Source: SG8-4 sp964598225 | GTDB lineage: Bacteria; Planctomycetota; Phycisphaerae; Sedimentisphaerales; Anaerobacaceae | Direction of reading: 5' to 3' | NCBI GenBank assembly: GCA_964598225.1 | Contig: CAZRBG010000095.1 | Coordinates: 1-16,483, forward strand | Length of the DNA: 16,483 nucleotides | Shown here: piece after piece, positions 1 through 6,867 of the stretch | Position numbering within the stretch: position 1 is the first letter of the stretch | Layout: each line of letters starts with the position of its first letter | Position numbers and translations under genes: made by a program | The notes under the pieces: generated by a model | Told to the model about the DNA's origin: nothing | Seen by the model: only the letters and a program-made list of their open reading frames with translations | Databases searched by the model: none

Positions 1-382
1 CACTGAGAGTGTAGATAACCTCGACCTGCAAAGCCGGGTTTTCGAATTCGAACACAGCCTTTGTCTTTTCGCCGCTTACCTTCACACCGTTAAACTCAAA
101 CTTATCCTGCAAATCATAGGTCACCTCCAGATCGCGGTCATGGATCGATTCCGGTTGGACAAGCGCGAGCATCACCTGCTGATCGTTGCTGATGGAATAG
201 CTGTAGCCTGTCGCAAGATGCTTTACGCCGCTCAGGTGTGGTCCTGCGTCCGAATCGTCGAATGTGGCACGAAGGTGGCGATTCTGCAAGGTCACGCTCT
301 CCGCGGCTTGAGCCGGGTGATTACACACTACTGAGATAATAGCCAAAGTAATTATTACGGATGACACCGCTGTTTTTTTCAT
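1..382 (-). CDS. Secreted GH36-like glycosidase paralogue, N-terminal fragment
   Basis: The gene runs off the window at base 1, leaving 127 complete codons with no stop. The ATG at 382 is preceded by AAGGGAG (392-398 on the plus strand) at a 9-nt spacing. The protein opens with a clear signal peptide: MKKT, a hydrophobic stretch rich in I, L and V, and an AQA|AE cleavage site at about residue 27. The mature part matches the N-terminal beta domain of the two large plus-strand proteins block by block. It has 'LQNRHLRATF' against 'IENRYLSVRF', and 'MLALVQPESIHD' against 'LAALRPDAIHD' and 'LVAVRPKEVHD'. It is therefore a third, more diverged member of that family. The catalytic part lies outside the window, so activity cannot be judged. 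It starts 24 bp after the isomerase gene, which implies co-transcription. Confidence 0.85.
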   Translation of the reverse strand, partial: MKKTAVSSVIITLAIISVVCNHPAQAAESVTLQNRHLRATFDDSDAGPHLSGVKHLATGYSYSISNDQQVMLALVQPESIHDRDLEVTYDLQDKFEFNGVKVSGEKTKAVFEFENPALQVEVIYTLS

Positions 383-406
383 AATTCTTCGCTCCCTTAA
401 CAGGTC

Positions 407-1192
407 TCAGCCTTTAAGATAATCCAGAGTTTGTTTCAACGATTCTTCGTGCTCGGTGGACGGCGCGTATTCCAGACCGAATATGCCCTTGTATCCCGTT
501 CTTTCTATCTGTTCGATGAGAAACGGATAGTCTGTTTCGCCGCGATAAAGCTCATGTCTGCCGGGGACGCCCGCCGAATGAAAATGACCGATTACGTCGA
601 TATTGCGCTTTACGTGATTGACCAGGTCGCCTTCCATGATCTGCATGTGGTAGCAGTCGAACAAGAGCTTCATGTTCTCGGCGCCTATTTTGCGGCATAT
701 TTCAGCCCCGGCGTCGCTGCCGGTCAGGAAATAGCCTTCGTGGTCATAATGCGTATTCAGAGGCTCGAGCAGCAGCGTCACGCCGTATTTTTGGGCCATC
801 TCGACCGTCCGTTTAAGCCCCTCCATCACAGAGTCGCGCATCTGCTCTTCGCTCATTCCCGGCACGACATTTCCCGTGCAGACTATTGTAGCGCCGATTC
901 CGGCGGCTTTGTTGAACTCCAGGGTCATCTCGGCCCTCTCAAGCCATTGCCGGCGGTTCTCGGGATTGGTCAGGCCGCCGCCGATAGAACCGTCCGGAGC
1001 GCCGATCACCGTGTTGGTGATCTGTACGTTGTTCTTCTCGGCAATCGCGGCAAGCTCCTGAGGTTTGCCCTTGAAACTCATGTCCACAAACCACATCTCG
1101 ACGTACCTGAAACCGATTTCGGCAGCCTTTTGCACACGCTGCTCGAATGACAGATTATCCAGCGCCATTTCCACACAAAGCCCATAGTCCAT
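407..1192 (-). CDS. Hydroxypyruvate isomerase-like TIM barrel protein (Hyi/AP-endonuclease 2 superfamily)
   Basis: A 261-aa cytoplasmic protein with no signal peptide and the usual length for the Hyi family. Its landmarks fall in the expected order: LLEPLN with E143, LLFDCYH with D179, the HFHSAGVPGRHE segment with H205 and R212, and GLEYAP with E241. In this family two glutamates, an aspartate and a histidine or glutamine bind the divalent metal, and the two glutamates act in enediol proton transfer. Characterised relatives interconvert hydroxypyruvate and tartronate semialdehyde, or 2-oxo-tetronates, but many close homologues isomerise or epimerise other sugars, so the substrate here is open. 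The ATG at 1192 has GAAGGAG 8 nt upstream. The gene sits 76 bp after the aminotransferase gene and 24 bp before the truncated secreted glycosidase gene, apparently in one operon. The fold is near certain; the specific reaction is not. Confidence 0.85.
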   Translation of the reverse strand: MDYGLCVEMALDNLSFEQRVQKAAEIGFRYVEMWFVDMSFKGKPQELAAIAEKNNVQITNTVIGAPDGSIGGGLTNPENRRQWLERAEMTLEFNKAAGIGATIVCTGNVVPGMSEEQMRDSVMEGLKRTVEMAQKYGVTLLLEPLNTHYDHEGYFLTGSDAGAEICRKIGAENMKLLFDCYHMQIMEGDLVNHVKRNIDVIGHFHSAGVPGRHELYRGETDYPFLIEQIERTGYKGIFGLEYAPSTEHEESLKQTLDYLKG

Positions 1193-1268
1193 AAACTAAT
1201 CTCCTTCACCTCTACCCGCTTCGCAGTTCCTATCTTCTTTTCTTCCTACCTTCTCATCTTCGGGTCTT
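1193..1268 (-). other. Purine-rich intergenic spacer in the minus-strand transcript
   Basis: This 76-bp gap between the aminotransferase and isomerase genes is strongly strand-biased. On the plus strand, about 1215-1262 is nearly all C and T, so the transcript carries a long A/G-rich tract with several AAGG and GGAG words. The last of these (GAAGGAG, just before 1192) is the ribosome binding site of the isomerase. I see no stem-loop or T-run that would end transcription. Confidence 0.4.
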
Positions 1269-2609
1269 TCACTTGAGCAAAGCTCTCAGCACCTTGTTAA
1301 TGCCTGCAGCGATGGCGTCGCAGTCCTCGTCGCTGTAATTGTAATTTATGTCCAGCATCGCGGCTCGGGAGAGCAAATCCAGCGTTCGCGGGCACATCTC
1401 ACGGGAATACTGCGGCAACTCCGGGGCCGGAATCGCGCTCCAAGGCAGGCCGTCTTCGGCTACTGTTTTCTTGTCGAGGATATGTTCCCAGTAGTTGTAT
1501 ATGTGCCAGTCCCGGACTTTCGAGTCGTATATGCCGCCGATCGGTACGCCCTCGGCCTGCATGGCTTCGATGGCCTTGCGGGTTAAATCCGCATCCGGCA
1601 GGAACATTACCAGACATATAGCCGTATCGCCCTGCGGGTCCGTGAGTCTGCGGTATTCGAGTCCGGGAAAATCTTCGATGGCGTCCTTAATCCGCTTCTT
1701 CGCTCTTCTGTAGCCCGCAAGCATTTTATCGGCCTTGCGTATCTGAGCCAATGCGACGGCGCCCTCCAGTTCGCTCATGCGATAATTCTCGCCGCAGAAG
1801 AGTTCGCCTTCTTTCCTCTCCATGGCGAAGCGGTCCGGACGCCAGCATGCGGCACAGTCGTGCCAGCTCTGAGCCCTGGTGTACAGCCATTGGTCGTCGG
1901 TCGTTATGAATCCGCCCTCGCCGCTGACTATCACTTTATAGTAGTCGAAACTGAAGCAGCCCATTGTGCCTATGCCGCCAAGAGGCTTACCGCCAAAGGA
2001 GCCGCCTCCCGACTGGGCCACGTCCTCCACGACCGGAAGGCCCTTTTTATTGGCTACGTCCATAATAGCATCCATCTGAGCTGGAGCACCGCGCATGTGG
2101 ACCGGTACTATGGCCTTGGTTCGCCTGGTGATCGCCGCCTTAATCGCCTCGGGATCGAGGCAGAGAGTCTCGTCAACATCCACAATCACAGGGACGGCAT
2201 TTGACGAAACCACCGTTGCGGAGGTTGCGAAAAACGTATATGCCGGCACAATCACCTCGTCGCCGGCCCCTATGCCGAGAGCGCGGTAGCTTGCGACCAG
2301 CGCGGACGTACAGGAATTTGTTGCCAGGCAGTATTGTGTGCCCACCATCTTCTTCATGGCCTCTTCGGCGGCGGCAACCTTGCTGGGTCTGGGATTGTAA
2401 TACCTGAATAAATGGGGACCGTTCAGGTTCGTTTCCTGATCGATAATATCTTTCAACCGTGCGCGGTTCTCGGGGCTGAATTCCCACATATCCAGAATTT
2501 CCATTAGCTCTTCTTTGCCGATCTTGCTTGGGAAAGGTCCGATCGCGCCGGCCGCCTTAGGCCCCCCTTCCATCGCTAATTCTTCGGTTACCATTTCTTC
2601 CGGACTCAT
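1269..2609 (-). CDS. DegT/DnrJ/EryC1/StrS family PLP-dependent aminotransferase
   Basis: 446 aa, cytoplasmic. It shows the fold-type I sugar aminotransferase pattern: a cofactor phosphate region SCTSAL (99-104), 'VPAYTFFATSATV' (about 121-133), VVEDVAQS with D196 facing the pyridine nitrogen, and SFDYYKVIVSGEGG with K225 as the Schiff-base lysine. Family members usually transfer an amino group from glutamate or glutamine to a keto sugar or a keto cyclitol. An N-terminal extension of about 60 residues precedes the core and makes it longer than typical 370-400 aa members. It resembles the scyllo-inosose-type branch more than the nucleotide-sugar branch, but that is an impression from the sequence alone. 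The ATG at 2609 follows AAAGGA at 8 nt. It lies 107 bp after the pilin-like gene and 76 bp before the isomerase gene. The pairing suggests processing of an amino or keto sugar, which is inference. Confidence 0.88.
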   Translation of the reverse strand: MSPEEMVTEELAMEGGPKAAGAIGPFPSKIGKEELMEILDMWEFSPENRARLKDIIDQETNLNGPHLFRYYNPRPSKVAAAEEAMKKMVGTQYCLATNSCTSALVASYRALGIGAGDEVIVPAYTFFATSATVVSSNAVPVIVDVDETLCLDPEAIKAAITRRTKAIVPVHMRGAPAQMDAIMDVANKKGLPVVEDVAQSGGGSFGGKPLGGIGTMGCFSFDYYKVIVSGEGGFITTDDQWLYTRAQSWHDCAACWRPDRFAMERKEGELFCGENYRMSELEGAVALAQIRKADKMLAGYRRAKKRIKDAIEDFPGLEYRRLTDPQGDTAICLVMFLPDADLTRKAIEAMQAEGVPIGGIYDSKVRDWHIYNYWEHILDKKTVAEDGLPWSAIPAPELPQYSREMCPRTLDLLSRAAMLDINYNYSDEDCDAIAAGINKVLRALLK

Positions 2610-2716
2610 TCACAACATCCTTTCTTCGTACTCATTTCTGTTGATTCGCGGCCTCAAGCCTGTCGAGACGCATTCGTATATTCACAAGGCTAACGTGGCG
2701 ATCACGGCCGATCTTC

Positions 2717-3487
2717 TTAATTCATCCAAGCCGGCCACTCCGGGGGAGGGACGTCCTTAGGATTCCAGTTGCGGCTCCATTCAAGCTCCCACAATTCCGG
2801 CAAGGGTACCCTCCTGACCGTGCTGAAATCCAGGAATACCACATTGACTTTCTTCTCGTGCCGATTGATGCAGACGTGCGACATGTTGTTCGCGGGCGCC
2901 CAATATCCATCGAATTCCGGTGGCTCATCCATGTAAAGAGGCGTGACCCCTCTCCATATACAGTCGAAAGTCAACGGTATCTCGGAAGAGCCCTTGACGT
3001 TGCTTGTCCGCCAGCAGTCTTTCGCTTTTCGCCCGTGAAGCATGTCTGTTCGCTCGGGTGGGGGGTTGTAAAGCCAAGCATTGAAACCATAGCTCATGTA
3101 ATGACCTTCTTCCACTTCATATCCGGTGCCTGTGCTGAACTTGAGCAGTTGAGCTGCAAATGGATGGTGCCCGCCCTCTTCCAGCGGCTTTGTGGCCTCC
3201 GGGCAAAGTGATATCTTGGTATCACTGTAATAAGGCCTCGTTACTTCTACCCATCGGCTGTAACCGCCTGCTCCGCCGTGCATTCTTGATGGGAAATACC
3301 CACCTTCCTGGTCCTTATTATACATGTAATGTATAGTACCCCATTGTTTCACGTTAGATTGACAAACCACTGCCCTTGCCTGCTTCTTCACCCGCTGAAG
3401 CGCCGGCAAAAGCATCGACAACAATAATGCTATTATGGAGATGACAACCAACAGTTCAATCAATGTAAACCCCAATTTCCTTTTCAT
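2717..3487 (-). CDS. Type IV pilin-like secreted protein with H-X9-D C-terminal motif
   Basis: 256 aa. The N-terminus is a textbook class III (prepilin peptidase) signal: a short basic leader MKRKLG, then FTLIELL with the conserved Glu at mature position 5, then about 20 hydrophobic residues ending in LLPAL. Cleavage is expected between G6 and F7. The rest is a globular, Trp- and Pro-rich domain ending in NRHEKKVNVVFLDF, where H210 and D220 form the H-X9-D motif common in PVC-group pilin-like proteins; the usual Gly after the Asp is Phe here. The tail LWELEWSRNW is also typical of that group. Such proteins occur in very large families in Planctomycetota and Lentisphaerota, often beside polysaccharide-degradation genes, and their role is unproven. 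The ATG at 3487 is preceded by GGGAGA. It is the first gene of the minus-strand set, facing away from the glycosidase genes across the divergent spacer. Confidence 0.88.
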   Translation of the reverse strand: MKRKLGFTLIELLVVISIIALLLSMLLPALQRVKKQARAVVCQSNVKQWGTIHYMYNKDQEGGYFPSRMHGGAGGYSRWVEVTRPYYSDTKISLCPEATKPLEEGGHHPFAAQLLKFSTGTGYEVEEGHYMSYGFNAWLYNPPPERTDMLHGRKAKDCWRTSNVKGSSEIPLTFDCIWRGVTPLYMDEPPEFDGYWAPANNMSHVCINRHEKKVNVVFLDFSTVRRVPLPELWELEWSRNWNPKDVPPPEWPAWMN

Positions 3488-3679
3488 ACCAATCGTCTCC
3501 CAGAAATTATTCTATAACCAAAGCTATAATTGAGTTCTTGTCATATGAAAATTCAATTGACCTCATCCTTTTTGGTTAGGCTCTGAATCATTTTCCGAAT
3601 TTTACAGTTTAAGGTCAACTCCACATTGTCCAAAAAGGTAACCATTTTATCTCAACACGAAAAATCGGACAAAAAATGC

Positions 3680-3708
3680 TTGAAGTCATATAACCGACAT
3701 CGTTAAAA
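3680..3708 (+). promoter_or_regulatory. Possible sigma-70 type promoter for the plus-strand genes
   Basis: TTGAAG (3680-3685) and TTAAAA (3703-3708) are separated by 17 bp, about 70 bp upstream of the first glycosidase-like gene. The -10 box is a weak match, and in an AT-rich spacer such a pair can arise by chance. Confidence 0.22.
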
Positions 3709-3764
3709 ATGAACAATAACACCCTGCTTTTAAGGTATATCAAGTTTAATAGGACCAAGTCGTT

Positions 3765-3769
3765 GAGGG
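3765..3769 (+). promoter_or_regulatory. Ribosome binding site deciding the start at 3777
   Basis: GAGGG lies 7 nt before the ATG at 3777 but only 1 nt before the in-frame ATG at 3771. The later ATG is therefore the better start, shortening the protein by two residues (MKTPSK rather than MVMKTPSK). Confidence 0.6.
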
Positions 3770-3776
3770 TATGGTT

Positions 3777-6700
3777 ATGAAGACTCCATCTAAACCGATA
3801 ATGGATTTTTTAGATCGATTGGGAGCAATTGTCTTGAACAGATTATTCCTGCCTGTATGCCGCTTTGCCGTTGTGCTGCTTGTGCTGGGACATTCGTCTT
3901 ATTCCGACCTGTACGCTCGCAGCGCTCCGGTCATTATTGAGAACGAAGTCCTGAGCGTCAGGTTCGAGTATTCGAAGACCGGCCCGCGGCTTGCAAGCGT
4001 CGGGCACAAGCTTACCGGCGACTCTTACACGTTCAGTGATTCGAACCAATTCTCGCTCGCTGCCCTGAGACCGGATGCGATTCACGACCTTCAGGTAAAG
4101 GTAGACTATGCTTTGCCCGAGAGTTTCAGGTTTCGAAATGAGACGATACCGGAGGACGGCGGCAGCGCGGTATTTCATTTTTCTCATGACATGCTTCACG
4201 TTGACGTCCGTTACGAACTGCAGTCCGAAAAAGCCGTTCTACTCAAGACGATAACGTGCACCGCCGACGAGCGCAGCGCCTATGTGGCCGGCGTAAGGCA
4301 CTGGGCGCTCGATTCGCCGGGCGTAAAGTTGGCCTGGCCGGCAAAGAGCGGAGCGTTCGGCCAGCCTGTCGTTTTGCTCAAGCCCGCGAGCGGCTGTCTG
4401 CTTACGCTCGAATGGCCGCGAGCGCAGGTAATTGAGGACGCCGGAGCCATTCGCATCGAATACCGCCCCGGCTTCAGTTTGGCAGCCGGCGAACCTTTTG
4501 AAGTTTCCCGAGGTTCGATGGTTTTCTTTGGCAAGCAGGCTAACGAAGAGAAGACAACGCTCGAAACCGCCCGGCGAGCTTTCTATACGCACGTTGCAGA
4601 CAGGGTTAGGCCCGATTTGCCTTTTCCGGTAAAGTTTACCACTTGGGGACCCTGGCTCACCAGCACCAGGGCCGACCGAATACTCCAGGTGGTGGATGAC
4701 TTGAAGTATATAGGAACAGACCTGCTTCACTTCGACGCGGGGTGGTTATGGCCCGACCGGCCATATAGTACGAGACTGCCGAACGTTGTGGGTGCCGAAG
4801 ACCGCGGGTGGGACATGGCGCTGACGAATCCGATCAGACTTCCGAATGGCATGTTGCCTATAGTAGAGGCAGCTAAAGACCGCAACATGAAATTATCGGT
4901 CTGGATGGACTCACTCTGCAGCCGTTACGTCCGCGAGGCGGAACAGTGGGCGATCCTTAATAAAGACGGCAAGCCCTACTATACGAGGATGGTCCCCGAT
5001 CTGCCGGACGCCCCGGTTCAGTCACTGACTTCCGAGTACGGCACACGTCTCAAGACATTCGTCCACCAGGCGCTGGATCGTTATGACCTTGGCGGCATCA
5101 TGTTCGACTTTCACAGGTATATGCCGGACTACTCGACCGAGCACGACAGCCTGGCAAACGGCTGGGATTCCATCGACAAGCAGCTTCGCAGAATGGTTGA
5201 GATATATGACGCATGTGATAAGCGGCGGCCGGGGATATATCGCTTCTATTGCAATGCCCGGCCCTGGCCCTGGATGCTTCTTCATGCTACGCACATTCAT
5301 GCGAGGGATCCGGGAACGACACCCCATATGAGACTGGCGATGAAGACGGACCATCCGGCGCGGGCGCTGGCTTTTGAAAGACGCCTGGCATGGCAGGACC
5401 ACTACGACAATTTCGTGCCGCCCTGGGGAATCAAAGGCGACATCGCCGGCTGGTCGATGCAGCAAAAGTCGGCTATCCCCGCAAACTTGAAACACACAGG
5501 CCTGCTCATACCATCGGGAGAAGGCTGGACGCAGAATATGTTTACCTGCTTTGCCACCACCGCCGTCCGGGACATCCGTTTCTCTTTCGCTCAGATGCCG
5601 CAGTTCGACAAAGACGTTCTGAAACAGTGGCTGGCCTGGGACAGCAAAAGGACGAAATATGTCCTCAACTGTCGCCCTCTTTTCAGGCCGGGGAAGAACC
5701 CCAACGAAGGCATTATGGGTTATTCCCACGTGGGCTCGGGTGAGGGAGTGATCTACCTTTTCAATAGCTCTTTCGATGCCGCTGCCGCCGAAGTGCTCCT
5801 GGACGAGAGCGCAGGTTTCAGGCCCATCGATAACAATCTCTCGGCCTACATGGTCTATCCGGCCAAAGCGCCGGTCTCATCAGGCGAGGTTTCATACGGC
5901 GACAGGCTGAGCGTTTCCGTAATAGGTAAAGACTGCGTTGTCATTGAAGTCGGGCTGGAACGACCGAAGAATCTCGACAGCTATGCGATTTACCAGAGCT
6001 TGACTCGTTCGGTAAGAAGGTCTTTCAAGCCGGTATATATGACCCCAATCGAAGAAATAGTTAAGGCGGCTGCGAAGGGCCTGCTGAAAGTAGACGTCGG
6101 CGAAAGTCCGCGCGACCGCGTGCTTGCCCGCCAGATACTGGAGGTGCTGGGAGCCGAGAAGGGCGAGAAACTCTCGCTCGACGAATGTGAGGCATTAGCG
6201 GCGGCAAAGGCCGGGGCTCGTCTGATCGTAGGCACAAACGAGGGGCTCTCAGCTCATTCGGAAGTTGGCGGTAAGTTCCGTCAAATGCTTTACAATCAAT
6301 ACATACAATGGGCTGAGGAGCTGATTTCCGCTCCTCTGGTCGCAAAACTCGGAGGTGGAGAGACGCCGACTTATTGTCTGATCGCACCGAGGCCGGAACA
6401 ACTTGCCGAACTTGCAAAGGATATGGCGTCTAAATTTGTCCGGCGAAGGCAGGCGGATCGGAAGAAAGATCAGCCCGGTGCTGCATCCGATGTTACTTTT
6501 TCCGTAACTGTGCCTTCCTGCGGCAAACCGACGTTAAGCTTCAAGCCGGTTATCAAGCGTAAATACAGAAGGCCGCTTCCCGGGGACCTCAAGATGATTC
6601 GCTTTGAAGTTCACGCCGAGTACAATGGCGGGAAACGATTGTTATGGTCACGGGAAATTCCGCCTTTTGTGAGTTCTGCCGAGCCGTGGTGGAGAGAAAG

Positions 6701-6824
6701 ATTTGTCCCTATCCCCGACCTGGCGGGCGAGGAGGTGACATTTCATCTAACGAGCAAATTTACCGACAATCGGACGGGAGTCGATATGACATTCGGATTC
6801 AGCGACGTAGCCATTCTGAAGTGA
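3777..6824 (+). CDS. Secreted GH36-like (clan GH-D type) glycosidase, uncharacterised family
   Basis: 1015 aa from the start at 3777. A hydrophobic stretch at about 22-38, behind a rather long basic N-region, is a signal peptide with likely cleavage near residue 47-50. A beta-rich N-terminal domain (about 51-275) precedes a TIM-barrel core (about 280-620). The core opens with FTTWGPW (287-293), followed by LLHFDAGW with D320, the place where GH36/GH27 enzymes have a conserved Asp-Gly-Trp strand. DLGGIMFDFHR with D444 matches the GH36 strand that carries the nucleophile ('KWDMN'-like). D511 in HIHARDP and D555 in GIKGDIAGW are acid/base candidates. After a small beta domain comes an alpha/beta segment (about 755-900, SPRDR 777-781 and LIVGT 816-820). 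It recalls the GH20b-type accessory domain but sits C-terminal to the barrel. A final beta domain follows (about 905-1015). The next gene is a tandem paralogue 43 bp downstream. Glycosidase-like fold: fairly sure. Substrate: unknown. Confidence 0.78.
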   Translation: MKTPSKPIMDFLDRLGAIVLNRLFLPVCRFAVVLLVLGHSSYSDLYARSAPVIIENEVLSVRFEYSKTGPRLASVGHKLTGDSYTFSDSNQFSLAALRPDAIHDLQVKVDYALPESFRFRNETIPEDGGSAVFHFSHDMLHVDVRYELQSEKAVLLKTITCTADERSAYVAGVRHWALDSPGVKLAWPAKSGAFGQPVVLLKPASGCLLTLEWPRAQVIEDAGAIRIEYRPGFSLAAGEPFEVSRGSMVFFGKQANEEKTTLETARRAFYTHVADRVRPDLPFPVKFTTWGPWLTSTRADRILQVVDDLKYIGTDLLHFDAGWLWPDRPYSTRLPNVVGAEDRGWDMALTNPIRLPNGMLPIVEAAKDRNMKLSVWMDSLCSRYVREAEQWAILNKDGKPYYTRMVPDLPDAPVQSLTSEYGTRLKTFVHQALDRYDLGGIMFDFHRYMPDYSTEHDSLANGWDSIDKQLRRMVEIYDACDKRRPGIYRFYCNARPWPWMLLHATHIHARDPGTTPHMRLAMKTDHPARALAFERRLAWQDHYDNFVPPWGIKGDIAGWSMQQKSAIPANLKHTGLLIPSGEGWTQNMFTCFATTAVRDIRFSFAQMPQFDKDVLKQWLAWDSKRTKYVLNCRPLFRPGKNPNEGIMGYSHVGSGEGVIYLFNSSFDAAAAEVLLDESAGFRPIDNNLSAYMVYPAKAPVSSGEVSYGDRLSVSVIGKDCVVIEVGLERPKNLDSYAIYQSLTRSVRRSFKPVYMTPIEEIVKAAAKGLLKVDVGESPRDRVLARQILEVLGAEKGEKLSLDECEALAAAKAGARLIVGTNEGLSAHSEVGGKFRQMLYNQYIQWAEELISAPLVAKLGGGETPTYCLIAPRPEQLAELAKDMASKFVRRRQADRKKDQPGAASDVTFSVTVPSCGKPTLSFKPVIKRKYRRPLPGDLKMIRFEVHAEYNGGKRLLWSREIPPFVSSAEPWWRERFVPIPDLAGEEVTFHLTSKFTDNRTGVDMTFGFSDVAILK

Positions 6825-6867
6825 CTACCTGCAGTTTCCGGCGGTTCGTATTTCAAGGAGACAGCTT

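Larger units (their letters stand above)
3488..3776. promoter_or_regulatory. Divergent AT-rich intergenic region serving both gene sets
   Basis: About 290 bp with no plausible gene, clearly more AT-rich than the flanking genes. As the only space between the minus-strand and plus-strand sets, it should hold both promoters. Two pairs of inverted words interleave in it: TTGACCT (3557-3563) with AGGTCAA (3612-3618), and CCTTTTTGG (3567-3575) with CCAAAAAGG (3630-3638). These could be operator arms for a shared regulator, but no regulator gene is in the window. Confidence 0.5.

Noticed and set aside
140..334. 64-codon plus-strand frame at the left edge
   Set aside because: It lies antisense to the truncated GH36-like paralogue, whose reading is supported by a signal peptide, a ribosome binding site and alignment to two other proteins.
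431..1150. 239-codon open frame on the plus strand opposite the isomerase gene
   Set aside because: It is the antisense shadow of a gene with clear family motifs; it has no ribosome binding site and no recognisable domain.
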